NCBI GenBank assembly: GCA_945864765.1 | Contig: CAMBDR010000012.1 | Coordinates: 1 to 18,484 of the forward strand | Origin: Janthinobacterium lividum | Lineage (GTDB): Bacteria > Pseudomonadota > Gammaproteobacteria > Burkholderiales > Burkholderiaceae_D | Reading direction: 5' to 3' | DNA length: 18,484 nt | Part shown: piece by piece, positions 1-7,794 of the stretch | How the letters are laid out: every line of letters begins with the position of its first letter | Position numbering within the stretch: the stretch's first letter is position 1 | Program-made: the position numbers and the translations under genes | Notes under the pieces: model-generated | What the model saw: only the letters and a program-made list of their open reading frames with translations | Database searches by the model: none | What the model was told of the DNA's origin: nothing

Positions 1-655
1 CCCCAAGTGGTGCGCCATTGAGAAGCTGAAAACACGTGCCCTCAACATGCGTAATAAAATAGCCATTTGGGCGGCGCGTAATGACCGAAACTTGCAGGCC
101 GGGCCGACCGATGGTCGTCAGGTTTTTGGTTAAATCCAGCACCCGCCCCGCCGCCGGGCCGGACAACACCTGAATTGCCGCCTCTCGCGGCGCAGCGGCT
201 GGTGCAGCAGGTGCAGGTGCGGGGGTTGGCGCGCGTGCCGGGGCGGCTGCCTGCGCAGGCGCATGTAGCGCGGCTGATGCATGCGCGCCATGCGCGTGGG
301 CAGCGTGCGGGTCTGGCACCAGCGGACGGCGGATCACCATGGTCTTGTCCATATTCGCCGACGACGACGCTTCGACCACATATTTTAATTTATGCTTGCC
401 CAATTCAATCACATCGAAATTTTTCAACACGTGTTTTTGAATCAGTTGACCATTCACCATGGTGCCATTGGTGGAATGCAAGTCTTCCAGAATCACATCC
501 TCACCCACCCGCTCCACCGCTGCATGCAAGCCGGAAACGGCCAGATTATCGACTTGAATATCGTTCTCCGGCTTACGCCCGATGGTCAAGCGATCAGTTC
601 CCACCGCCACGGATTTTAATACCGTGCCCTCAAAACTCAAAATCAATTTATGCAT
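1..655 (-). CDS. FHA-domain protein (partial, C-terminus off the left edge)
   Basis: A cytoplasmic phosphothreonine-binding adaptor is predicted. The 218 visible residues begin with a forkhead-associated domain at about 5-92. It carries the family's key positions: G26-R27, S41 and H44 (the usual S-R-x-H is S-G-L-H here), and N63-G64 within STNGTMVNG. A DKTMVI stretch at 103-108 resembles a phosphorylatable Thr segment. An Ala/Pro/His-rich linker (about 115-155) follows. A second, diverged FHA-like region starts near 158 (GRPG near 181, then RRPNGYFITHVEG) and is cut by the window edge. The ATG at 655 was chosen because a longer frame is blocked; GGGATGA just upstream is a modest ribosome site. 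The gene lies 59 nt behind the PP2C phosphatase on the same strand, so the two are probably co-transcribed. FHA plus PP2C is a usual partner set for Ser/Thr kinases, but no kinase is visible here. Binding partners are unknown. Confidence 0.88.
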   Translation of the reverse strand, partial: MHKLILSFEGTVLKSVAVGTDRLTIGRKPENDIQVDNLAVSGLHAAVERVGEDVILEDLHSTNGTMVNGQLIQKHVLKNFDVIELGKHKLKYVVEASSSANMDKTMVIRRPLVPDPHAAHAHGAHASAALHAPAQAAAPARAPTPAPAPAAPAAAPREAAIQVLSGPAAGRVLDLTKNLTTIGRPGLQVSVITRRPNGYFITHVEGTCFQLLNGAPLG

Positions 656-714
656 AATTTTTCATCCCAAGAAACGAACTCGATACCCAGTGCCCAGTGC
701 CGCGATTGCGGCTC

Positions 715-1491
715 TCAGGCCGGGAACGCCTGTTCCACACTCACCAAAATGACCGATACATTATCGTTACCACCCGCATCATTGGCGGCCTGTATCAACT
801 GCTGGGCGCATAATTTCAAATTAACCCGCAACAAACTCAAGTTCAAATGAATTTCATCGTCCACCAACATATCATTCAAACCGTCCGAACACAGCAAATA
901 CAAATCACCGACCTCCACTGGCACTTGCAGCATATCGCCCTCTTCATCCGGGTCGATGCCCAATGCCCGCGTCACCAGATTTTTGTGCTGCGACATGCGC
1001 GCTTCATCTTTGGTCAACAAACCCGCATCGATCTGTTCTTGCAATACCGAATGATCCCGCGTGACTTGCTCCAGCACATCATCACGCAAACGATACAGAC
1101 GCGAATCACCCAAATAGCCAACAGTCAGCAAATTATTATGAAATAAGCAAGCCATTACCGTGGTGCCCATGCCTTCGCATTCGGGGTCCGACAAGGCGCG
1201 CTCATAGACTTCGCGATTGGCTTGGGTAATTTCGGCTTGCAGTAAATCCACGGCGAGTGTCGGGTCGGTCAAATGCGCGGCCACATGTGCGCTTTGCCAA
1301 TGCTGCTTCATGCCGCTTAAAATGGAACCGGTCGTCATGGCGCTGGCTACTTCGCCCGCGTTATAGCCCCCCATCCCGTCAGCGAGTACCACCAGGCCTA
1401 ATTCAGCATCGAAATCGACACTATCTTCATTGTGATCACGTACCAAACCGGTATCGGTCAGACTCACTATTTGCAACGCATTTTGTAACAC
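715..1491 (-). CDS. PP2C-family serine/threonine protein phosphatase (Stp/PrpC type)
   Basis: This is a metal-dependent protein phosphatase of 258 residues that removes phosphate from Ser/Thr of target proteins in the cytoplasm. The PP2C motifs occur in order: RDHNEDS (18-24), LADGMGG (36-42) with a metal-binding Asp, MGTT (108-111), GDSRLY (128-133), TRDHS (144-148), CSDGL (201-205) and GGNDNVS (240-246). The last two also contain metal Asp residues. The length is normal for stand-alone bacterial PP2C enzymes and no membrane segment is present. The frame is open up to 1623, but a strong AGGAGG at 1504-1499 sits 7 nt before a GTG at 1491. That start removes a non-conserved 44-residue extension and leaves the N-terminus typical of the family. 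The FHA gene follows downstream. Pairing suggests it reverses a kinase acting on the FHA protein or on shared targets; this is inferred. Confidence 0.92.
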   Translation of the reverse strand: MLQNALQIVSLTDTGLVRDHNEDSVDFDAELGLVVLADGMGGYNAGEVASAMTTGSILSGMKQHWQSAHVAAHLTDPTLAVDLLQAEITQANREVYERALSDPECEGMGTTVMACLFHNNLLTVGYLGDSRLYRLRDDVLEQVTRDHSVLQEQIDAGLLTKDEARMSQHKNLVTRALGIDPDEEGDMLQVPVEVGDLYLLCSDGLNDMLVDDEIHLNLSLLRVNLKLCAQQLIQAANDAGGNDNVSVILVSVEQAFPA

Positions 1492-1498
1492 CACATAT

Positions 1499-1504
1499 CC
1501 TCCT
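1499..1504 (-). promoter_or_regulatory. Shine-Dalgarno of the PP2C gene
   Basis: A perfect AGGAGG on the minus strand lies 7 nt before GTG 1491 and 4 nt before an in-frame GTG at 1494. It decides the start: the longer open frame to 1623 has no comparable site. Confidence 0.75.
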
Positions 1505-1691
1505 GCTTTACTGACATCGCCAGTCATCACCCGGCATCGCCATCCAAGGCCAACCAAGACCATTTTGAGGTCAAATCTTATTCTCAGACAATGTACGCCA
1601 AAGTCGCAACTTATGCCAGTCAATTAAAACGCAATCACTTAGACCCAATTTACAACAATGTACCACTATGCTTGAGGAGTATTAACAAACC

Positions 1692-1708
1692 TGAGTAAAT
1701 TCTACTCA
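1692..1708. repeat. 6-bp inverted repeat, operator-like, in the divergent intergenic region
   Basis: TGAGTA (1692-1697) and TACTCA (1703-1708) form a perfect inverted repeat with a 5-nt spacer, in the 414-bp gap between the divergent PP2C and CPBP genes. On the minus strand its right arm overlaps a possible -35 (TTGAGT), with TTAATA 18 nt further on. It could bind a dimeric regulator, but an arm of this size can arise by chance. The rest of 1492-1905 holds only the candidate promoter listed next; no gene is seen. Confidence 0.35.
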
Positions 1709-1763
1709 ATCACAGCCTGTCTTACGGTGTCAATCCGTGCCAAAAGCATACAAAACCCAATAT

Positions 1764-1772
1764 TGATATGAT
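1764..1772 (+). promoter_or_regulatory. possible extended -10 promoter for the CPBP gene
   Basis: TGATATGAT fits an extended -10 (TGn plus TATGAT at 1767-1772). No good -35 lies 16-18 nt upstream. It would give a leader of about 130 nt before ATG 1906. This is the best candidate in the gap but is weakly supported. Confidence 0.3.
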
Positions 1773-1905
1773 CACGATCAGTTTTGTTAATTTGTCGGCA
1801 CGCCGTTCATCGCACCGCAACAAAAATCAATGCCCACCGGATACAGGCGCAGATTCTGATACAGTGAGCGTTTCACCACAACCAACCTTACCCCGGAGCG
1901 CCAAT

Positions 1906-4900
1906 ATGACACGCAAACCTGTTTTCTGGCTATTGCTGGCCTTGGGTTCTGCCTTGTGCCTTGGTTTTTCCGTAGTATTTTTCACAAAATCGTTTCCGAC
2001 GATGGAGCGCAGCATCAATATGTCGCGCAGTAGCGCCGAACAAACTGCGCTCACCCGAGCCAAAGCCTTGCAGCTTGCCCCCACGGCCGACCGCCATGCG
2101 GTGCGTTTTTTCCACGATGACGATACACAGAATTTTATCGAACTCGAAGCGGGCGGCAGCCGGGCGGTGAATCAACTCACGCAACAAAATATTTACCAGG
2201 TCTACCAGTGGGAAGTACGTTTGTTTCGTGAACACGACCCTGCCCACACGACACTGTATTTCACCCCCAATGGCCAGACTTATGGCTTTGTGCGGGTGAT
2301 CCCGGAACAACAAGCGGGGCCAGCCCTGTCTGCTGCCAGCGCCAGACAATTGGCCGAGACCCGTGCACTGCAAGATTGGCAGATCGATTTAAGCCCCGAT
2401 TTAAGCCCAGCCCACAGCCCGTTTCGCCTGGCCGAACAATCATTTTTAACCCGCCCCAATGGCCGCGTCGATCACACTTTTGTGTATGAGCGCAACGATC
2501 AACGCCTGGGTGCCAAGGGCGAAGGCCGGGTGCGCTTGCGCCTGCAGGTAACGGGCGACCAATTTAGCCAATTGCGTTATAGCCTGAAAATTCCGGAAAG
2601 CTTTAGCCGCCGCTACGAATCCATGCGCACCAGCAACAACACCATTGCCGGCGTGGCAAGTTTTGCGATGCTGGCGTTGTATGGGGTGGGCGGCTGCCTG
2701 ATTGGTCTGGCCATTTTATGGCGACAAGGCCGGGTGCTGGTTCGACCCGCGCTATTTTGGGCCAGTGTTATCGCCTTGCTGCAATTTGCCGATGCCCTCA
2801 ACGCCATTCCTGGCAGTTGGTTTCAATACGACAATGCCTTGAGTGCGCAGGATTTTTTAATCCAGCGTGTTAGTCAGGCCATTTTCTCCAGCGTTTTCAA
2901 TTGGTTGATTTTGGCCTTGAGCCTGATGGCAGCCGAGAGTTTGAGCCGCAAGGCCTTTGGTGATTTGGCCCAATTTTGGCAACTCTGGCGTGCCGCCGAT
3001 TCAAAGCAAGTACTCGGGCAAACCATGGGCGGTTATTTGTGGGTAGGCTATGATTTGGCCTTTATCGTCGGCTTTTATTACCTGAGCCAACACTATTGGG
3101 GTTGGTGGTCGCCCGCCGAATCCTTGATCGACCCGGACATTTTAGCCACGCCGCTGCCTTGGCTCACACCCGTTGCGCGCGCGCTGCATGCGGGCTTTTG
3201 GGAAGAGTGTTTATTTCGCGCCGTACCGCTGGCGGGTGCAGCCCTGCTTGGTGACTTCTTGCAGCAGCAGTTTCATGGCCGCTTTGGTGGGCGCAAAACC
3301 TGGCTCTTGATTGGCCTGGTCGCCCAAGCCTTGATTTTTGGCGCGGCACATGCCAACTACGCGCAGCAACCCGCTTATGCGCGCCCGTTGGAACTGTTTT
3401 TACCGTCCCTGATTTGGGGCCTGGTTTACCTGCGTTTTGGTTTGTTGCCCGGGATTATTTTTCATTTTATTTTCGATTTAAGCCTGATGTCACTGCCCTT
3501 GTTTGCCACCCAGGCCGATGGCCTGGCAGTCAGCCGCGCCATAGTGATTGCGATTGGCGCACTACCGCTGCTGCGGGTCGTGTGGGCGCGTTGGCGCGCT
3601 GGCAAATGGGAAGAATTGCCCGCCACTTTGCGCAATCATGCCTGGCAAATTATTACGCCTGCAGCATCGGCCAGCCAAACGCATCCCGCCAAGGGACACC
3701 AACATCACGCCACCGCCAGCGTATGGCTGCGCCGGATCTTGCCCGTGCTAGGCTGCGTCGGCGTACTGGCCTGGTATGCCTTCCCGCCCAAAAGCGCGCA
3801 AACCTTGCCCTTTTCGATGAAGCGCAATCAGGCTGAACAAGTGGCGGCCCAGGCCCTGGCTGAGCGTGGTGTGAAGCTCAACGCCAATTGGCGACATTTT
3901 TCCATTATTCGGCCTGACTTGAGCCGGGGCCATGAGTACATTTGGCAAAACGCGGGCGTGGCTGCCTATAACCGCTTGCAAGGGCGCTACCTGCCGCCCG
4001 TGGTATGGCAGGTGCGCTATATTCAATTTGTTGATGATGTGGTGCAACGGGCCGAAGAATGGGTGGTCAATGTTGAGCAAGGGGTGGATGCCCAAGGCGG
4101 CGCGCCCCACGTGCGCGGCATTGTTCATGTCCTGCCAGAATCACGGGCCGGTGCCAGCCTGAGTGTGCAACAGGCGCGCAACCTGGTGCTACCCGCCTTA
4201 CAACAACGACTGGGAGCCAGTGCCACCCAATTACGCGAATTATCCGCCCAAGAAACCAAGCTGCCGCAACGCCGGGACTGGCTATTCAGTTTTGCTGATG
4301 ATCAAGCCTCGATGCTGAAAAAAGGCGAAGCGCGCATCGAAGTGCATCTGGCGGGAGATGAAGTGGCGTCTGTACGTCGCGCCATCCATATCCCGGAAGA
4401 ATGGGAGCGGCAACAACGCGCGCAAGCCGCGCCGATGCAACCGCTGCGCATCGGCTTGGTGCTGGCCCTGGTATTGCTGGGTGCAGGCAGTTGCATTATG
4501 TCGATCAAACTCAGCTCGGGTAAAGTCCGATCCGATTCTTCTGTCTGGGTCGCCACGATCGGGCTATTTGTGTTGACTGCGCTGGGGCAAGCCAATCATT
4601 GGCAATCCATCGCGAGCCAATTAAGGACCGAGCAACCACTAACCTTGCAGCTTGGTACGATGCTGGCAGGCCTGCTGCTGGTCACCACCTTAACGGCGGT
4701 GTTGGGTGGCGTCATGCTCAGTTTGGCGCGCCAGGTTGCGGCGCAAGACAACCTCGGCCCCGACCTGAACGGCTGGCGCGCATGGCTGGCTGGCGCGGCA
4801 CTGGCTGCGGCAATCGTGGGAGCCAAAACGGTCTTCAGCAGTCTCTTTCCCGGCAACGCGCCCTTACCTCTGGCGCTCCATGGATTGGATGCAGTGATTC

Positions 4901-5325
4901 CGACCTTTTCCGCCTTCGCCAGCGGCGTGACCGACGTTCTCATCAAGGGCAATTTATTGCTTTTGGGCTTAAGCCAACTCCAGCAATTCAACCACCATTT
5001 CACGCGCCGCCAGGTGCCCACCATCTGCATACTCTTGCTGGTGGGTTTGGGGCTGGCAATGGGTGCGCCAGATATTGCGCAGTTTTTGATCAAGGGCGGC
5101 GGCTATGGTTTGGGTTTGGCGTTGGTGTATTTACTGGTGGCACGCTTTGAACCCAAATTGCTATTCATGGCGTTATTTTACATGCTGGTTCTGGAACGTT
5201 TGCAACAAGCCTGGGTTGCGCCTTGGCCCGGAGCCTGGGGCGATGCCATGCTCCATGCGGTAGTACTGCTGATCAGCGCCAGCTGGTGGTTTGGCTTTTT
5301 AAGAAAAAATGCGGTGCGACAATAA
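1906..5325 (+). CDS. large membrane protein with CPBP (CAAX/Rce1-type) intramembrane protease domain, internally duplicated
   Basis: A 1139-residue inner-membrane protein. Residues 4-27 form a signal-anchor helix. A soluble, probably periplasmic, region spans about 30-240. Several membrane segments follow with all three CPBP protease motifs: E433-E434-x3-R438, F478-x3-H482 and H520-x3-D524. In Rce1-type enzymes these residues are the catalytic Glu pair and supporting His positions. A second soluble region spans about 635-840 and resembles the first. A second membrane block (846-1139) resembles the protease core but lacks its catalytic residues. ATG 1906 was chosen because GGAG lies 8 nt upstream and the hydrophobic anchor starts at once; the frame is open to 1768, but that 46-residue extension is polar and has no ribosome site. 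The substrate is unknown. CPBP proteins act in prenyl-protein processing, bacteriocin immunity or membrane-protein cleavage. The gene stands alone. Confidence 0.85.
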   Translation: MTRKPVFWLLLALGSALCLGFSVVFFTKSFPTMERSINMSRSSAEQTALTRAKALQLAPTADRHAVRFFHDDDTQNFIELEAGGSRAVNQLTQQNIYQVYQWEVRLFREHDPAHTTLYFTPNGQTYGFVRVIPEQQAGPALSAASARQLAETRALQDWQIDLSPDLSPAHSPFRLAEQSFLTRPNGRVDHTFVYERNDQRLGAKGEGRVRLRLQVTGDQFSQLRYSLKIPESFSRRYESMRTSNNTIAGVASFAMLALYGVGGCLIGLAILWRQGRVLVRPALFWASVIALLQFADALNAIPGSWFQYDNALSAQDFLIQRVSQAIFSSVFNWLILALSLMAAESLSRKAFGDLAQFWQLWRAADSKQVLGQTMGGYLWVGYDLAFIVGFYYLSQHYWGWWSPAESLIDPDILATPLPWLTPVARALHAGFWEECLFRAVPLAGAALLGDFLQQQFHGRFGGRKTWLLIGLVAQALIFGAAHANYAQQPAYARPLELFLPSLIWGLVYLRFGLLPGIIFHFIFDLSLMSLPLFATQADGLAVSRAIVIAIGALPLLRVVWARWRAGKWEELPATLRNHAWQIITPAASASQTHPAKGHQHHATASVWLRRILPVLGCVGVLAWYAFPPKSAQTLPFSMKRNQAEQVAAQALAERGVKLNANWRHFSIIRPDLSRGHEYIWQNAGVAAYNRLQGRYLPPVVWQVRYIQFVDDVVQRAEEWVVNVEQGVDAQGGAPHVRGIVHVLPESRAGASLSVQQARNLVLPALQQRLGASATQLRELSAQETKLPQRRDWLFSFADDQASMLKKGEARIEVHLAGDEVASVRRAIHIPEEWERQQRAQAAPMQPLRIGLVLALVLLGAGSCIMSIKLSSGKVRSDSSVWVATIGLFVLTALGQANHWQSIASQLRTEQPLTLQLGTMLAGLLLVTTLTAVLGGVMLSLARQVAAQDNLGPDLNGWRAWLAGAALAAAIVGAKTVFSSLFPGNAPLPLALHGLDAVIPTFSAFASGVTDVLIKGNLLLLGLSQLQQFNHHFTRRQVPTICILLLVGLGLAMGAPDIAQFLIKGGGYGLGLALVYLLVARFEPKLLFMALFYMLVLERLQQAWVAPWPGAWGDAMLHAVVLLISASWWFGFLRKNAVRQ

Positions 5326-5382
5326 ACCCGTTCCAAACCTGTTGCGCCTGCCTGATCCAGTCGCTTTGTTAGACGCGTCACT

Positions 5383-5423
5383 CTAGAGAAAAGTGCGTAT
5401 TTAGTTTTCCCCCTCTAGTTTTT
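5383..5423 (+). terminator. possible Rho-independent terminator after the CPBP gene
   Basis: CTAGAG (5383-5388) pairs with CTCTAG (5413-5418), with a further AAAA/TTTT pairing inside across an asymmetric bulge, and TTTTT (5419-5423) follows. The stem is AT-rich and imperfect, so this is a weak call. It sits 58 nt after the CPBP stop and 80 nt before the next gene. Confidence 0.4.
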
Positions 5424-5503
5424 ATCGATAAACTGCAAGCTATCAAAAAGAGTTCGTCGGTGACCCCGGCGCGTGGCATTGATCAACTACTGGAGTATAA
5501 ACT

Positions 5504-5914
5504 ATGAACACAGCATCCCAATTATTTGCAAAAGCAACCAACAACGTCTACGCTGATACAGTGCGTGCCTCGGCTGAAAAAGTTTGGGAATCTACCCAAA
5601 CCAAACTCAACCAAGCTCAACTGGAAAGCACTATCCGCCTGTCGAAATTGGCACAGAAAAATTTATTGGCCATGGCCAAAGGCGCTGAAAAACTGAGCCA
5701 AACTTTGATCGATTTGTCCGACAAACTGGAGCCAGTTGCCAATCCGGTGGAAGCCAAGCCAGCCAAGAAAGCCGCTGCCAAAAAGCCAGCCGCTGTTAAA
5801 GCTGCCCCAAAGGCAGCAGTTAAAGCAGTTAAGGCAGCAGTTAAGGCACCTGCCAAAGCCAAAGCAGTTAAAGCAGCACCAGTTGAAGTTACACCAGAAG
5901 CAGTCGCTGCATAA
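5504..5914 (+). CDS. small helical protein with Ala/Lys/Pro tail (phasin-like or histone-H1-like)
   Basis: This 136-residue protein has two parts. Residues 1-85 are polar and predicted helical without Cys or Trp clusters (one Trp at 28), resembling short phasin or coiled-coil proteins that coat polyhydroxyalkanoate granules. Residues 86-136 are almost only Ala, Lys, Pro and Val in repeated AVKAV and KAAPKAA units, like the tail of bacterial histone-H1-like DNA-binding proteins. The tail is basic enough to bind nucleic acid. TGGAG at 5491-5495 lies 8 nt before ATG 5504 and fixes the start. The gene is single, with a strong terminator at 6148-6173. Betaproteobacterial phasins with such a tail are thought to link storage granules to the nucleoid. 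The choice between phasin and H1-like protein is inferred from composition, not from a diagnostic motif. Confidence 0.75.
   Translation: MNTASQLFAKATNNVYADTVRASAEKVWESTQTKLNQAQLESTIRLSKLAQKNLLAMAKGAEKLSQTLIDLSDKLEPVANPVEAKPAKKAAAKKPAAVKAAPKAAVKAVKAAVKAPAKAKAVKAAPVEVTPEAVAA
5797..5893 (+). repeat. low-complexity repeat coding the Ala/Lys tail
   Basis: Repeated GCAGTTAAAGCAGTTAAGG-type units encode AVKAVKAAVKA. Such DNA expands and contracts easily by slippage, so the tail length may vary between strains. Confidence 0.6.
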
Positions 5915-5928
5915 TGTTTTAATTTTGC

Positions 5929-6004
5929 CGGGCAAGGGCATTGAAAAGGTGGATGGGAAGCGCATTGTTTCCATGAAGCGGCGAAACTTTTCAATGTCAG
6001 CCCG
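5929..6004. repeat. long imperfect hairpin downstream of the small Ala/Lys protein gene
   Basis: Nested arms can be read directly. CGGGC (5929-5933) pairs with GCCCG (6000-6004), CATTGAAAAG (5939-5948) pairs perfectly with CTTTTCAATG (5987-5996), and a GGAA/TTCC pair lies inside. No T-run follows, so it is not a standard terminator. It could be a structured 3' UTR, a small RNA, a REP-type repeat unit or the remnant of an element. Downstream, 6087-6117 holds two copies of TCCTGTTGT among CCTGT units. No gene is confidently seen in 5915-6267. Confidence 0.45.
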
Positions 6005-6147
6005 AGCATGATTAGCCGCATCAATATCGTTTTCAGTACCGTTTTTTGGAATCAAGATTGAACGATCGTCTTGTTCCCTGTCGCAGTCCTGTTGTAATCC
6101 TGTCCTGATCCTGTTGTCTCCTCTATCTCCGTCAAGGAATAGATTTA

Positions 6148-6173
6148 GCTCGCCAACCTGGCGGGCTTTTTTT
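6148..6173 (+). terminator. Rho-independent terminator (plus strand)
   Basis: GCTCGCC (6148-6154) pairs with GGCGGGC (6160-6166) over a 5-nt loop with one G-T wobble, followed at once by seven T (6167-6173). This is a textbook intrinsic terminator for transcription from the small protein gene ending at 5914. Confidence 0.88.
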
Positions 6174-6184
6174 GTGGCTGACGC

Positions 6185-6206
6185 AAAAAAAGCTCGCCAG
6201 GTTGGC
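6185..6206 (-). terminator. minus-strand terminator arm for gltBD, part of a 22-bp inverted repeat
   Basis: Read on the minus strand, 6206-6185 is a near copy of 6152-6173: 22 nt with one mismatch, again ending in seven T. The two arms are separated by 11 nt. The combined element can end transcription in both directions. The minus-strand self-hairpin alone is short (GCCA/TGGC), so it probably relies on pairing with the other arm. It lies 61 nt after the gltD stop. Confidence 0.7.
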
Positions 6207-6267
6207 ATTGCGGTGTTGAATACGCGCCTGATGGATTTCAGGCGCGCACCTCCATACTCAACTCATT

Positions 6268-7731
6268 TTAGCGTGGCAACACGCTACTGCCCATCAAAAA
6301 CTCATCCACTGCGCGCGCGCACTGGCGGCCTTCGCGTATCGCCCACACCACCAGCGATTGTCCACGTCGCATATCTCCCGCCGCAAACACTTTGGGCACC
6401 GAGGTTTGATAACAACCCACACCATCAGTGGTGGCTTTGGCATTGCCACGGGCATCTTTTTCCACCCCAAACGCTTCCAGCACTTGCTGCACGGGCGACA
6501 CAAAACCCATCGCTAAAAATACCAAATCGGCTTTCACGGTAAATTCGGAATCCGGCACTTCCTGCATTTTGCCATCTTTCCATTCAAGACGGCAGCCAAT
6601 TAAACGCTCGACCTTGCCGCCCTTGCCTTCCAGCCGTTTGGTAGCGACCGACCAGTCACGCTCGCAGCCTTCTTCGTGCGAGGAAGAGGTGCGCAGCTTG
6701 GTGGGCCAATACGGCCAGACCAAAGGTTTATCTTCTTGCTCGGGTGGCCTTGGCAATAATTCAAATTGCGTCACCGCCACTGCGCCATGGCGGTTGGAGG
6801 TGCCAACGCAGTCAGAACCGGTATCGCCACCACCAATGACCACCACATGCTTGCCATTGGCTTTGATTTGATCTTTGACCTTGTCACCCGCATTGACGCG
6901 GTTTTGTCCGGGTAAGAAATCCATCGCAAAATGCACGCCTTTTAATTCGCGCCCGGGCACGGGTAAATCACGAGGTTGCTCGGCACCACCGGCGATGATG
7001 ACGGCATCAAAATCATTGAGCACATCTTCCGGAAAAATCGTTTCTTTCGCCATATTGCCAACCGTGGTCGGAAAATCTTTGCCCACCAAAGTGCTGGTAC
7101 GAAATACCACACCCTCGGCTTGCATTTGCAAAATACGGCGATCAATCAAACCTTTTTCCATTTTAAAGTCCGGGATGCCATAGCGCAGCAAACCGCCAAC
7201 CCGATCACTCTTCTCATACACCGTTACCGCATGGCCTGCGCGTGCCAATTGCTGGGCAGCAGCCAAACCCGCAGGGCCGGAGCCAACAATGGCGACTTTT
7301 TTACCGGATAATTTTTCCGGCGGCTGCGCGACGACCCAACCATTTTCCCAGGCTTTATCGATGATGAAATGTTCAATCGATTTGATCCCGACCGGCAATT
7401 CATTGATGCCCAGGGTACACGCCGTTTCACACGGCGCGGGGCAGATGCGCCCGGTAAATTCGGGGAAGTTATTGGTCGAATGCAAAACCTCCAGCGCGTT
7501 AACAAAATCGCCCTGATAGACCAAATCATTCCAATCCGGAATGATGTTATTGACCGGACAGCCATTATTGCAAAATGGAATGCCGCAATCCATACAGCGT
7601 GCGCCTTGTAGCTTGGCTTGCCCATCATCCAGGGCCAGGATAAATTCCTTATAGTGCTTCTTACGCTCCTGTGGCTCTTGCGCTGCCTCAGCCAAGCGTT
7701 GATATTCCATGAAACCGGTGACTTTTCCCAT
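6268..7731 (-). CDS. gltD: glutamate synthase (NADPH) small (beta) subunit
   Basis: This 487-residue FAD flavoprotein takes electrons from NADPH and passes them through Fe-S clusters to GltB for the synthesis of glutamate from 2-oxoglutarate and glutamine. The N-terminal Fe-S region carries Cys46, 49, 54 and 58 (CMDCGIPFCNNGC) and Cys97, 101 and 105 (CPAPCETAC). GSGPAG at 150-155 is the FAD-binding Rossmann motif. A second dinucleotide motif (VVVIGGGDTGSD, about 292-303) is for NADPH, and AGDMRRGQSLVVWAI near 450 is the usual C-terminal FAD contact. The length matches the bacterial family. GAGG at 7742-7739 lies 7 nt before ATG 7731. It is the second gene of gltBD, with gltB 104 nt upstream. 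All key residues seem intact. Confidence 0.97.
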   Translation of the reverse strand: MGKVTGFMEYQRLAEAAQEPQERKKHYKEFILALDDGQAKLQGARCMDCGIPFCNNGCPVNNIIPDWNDLVYQGDFVNALEVLHSTNNFPEFTGRICPAPCETACTLGINELPVGIKSIEHFIIDKAWENGWVVAQPPEKLSGKKVAIVGSGPAGLAAAQQLARAGHAVTVYEKSDRVGGLLRYGIPDFKMEKGLIDRRILQMQAEGVVFRTSTLVGKDFPTTVGNMAKETIFPEDVLNDFDAVIIAGGAEQPRDLPVPGRELKGVHFAMDFLPGQNRVNAGDKVKDQIKANGKHVVVIGGGDTGSDCVGTSNRHGAVAVTQFELLPRPPEQEDKPLVWPYWPTKLRTSSSHEEGCERDWSVATKRLEGKGGKVERLIGCRLEWKDGKMQEVPDSEFTVKADLVFLAMGFVSPVQQVLEAFGVEKDARGNAKATTDGVGCYQTSVPKVFAAGDMRRGQSLVVWAIREGRQCARAVDEFLMGSSVLPR

Positions 7732-7794
7732 TACTTACCTCATCTGGTATAATTTTTGCCGAATTTTTTGCCAATTTTTTTTTGCAGACTCATT

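Noticed and set aside
1768..1905. In-frame N-terminal extension of the CPBP protein
   Set aside because: The 46 extra residues are polar, have no ribosome site and would bury the signal anchor. ATG 1906 has GGAG at the right distance.
6087..6117. CCTGT-rich repeats as a CRISPR or iteron array
   Set aside because: The units are short, irregular and too few; there are no unique spacers and no cas or rep genes.
5663..6208. 181-residue minus-strand open frame overlapping the small Ala/Lys gene
   Set aside because: Its start lies inside the terminator hairpin and its second half is antisense to the Ala/Lys repeat. Only the middle part is noted, as a possible fragment.
7745..7753. Plus-strand TGGTATAAT inside the gltB-gltD gap as an antisense promoter
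   Set aside because: It matches an extended -10 well, but there is no -35 and no plus-strand gene to serve. AT-rich DNA of this sort yields such matches by chance.
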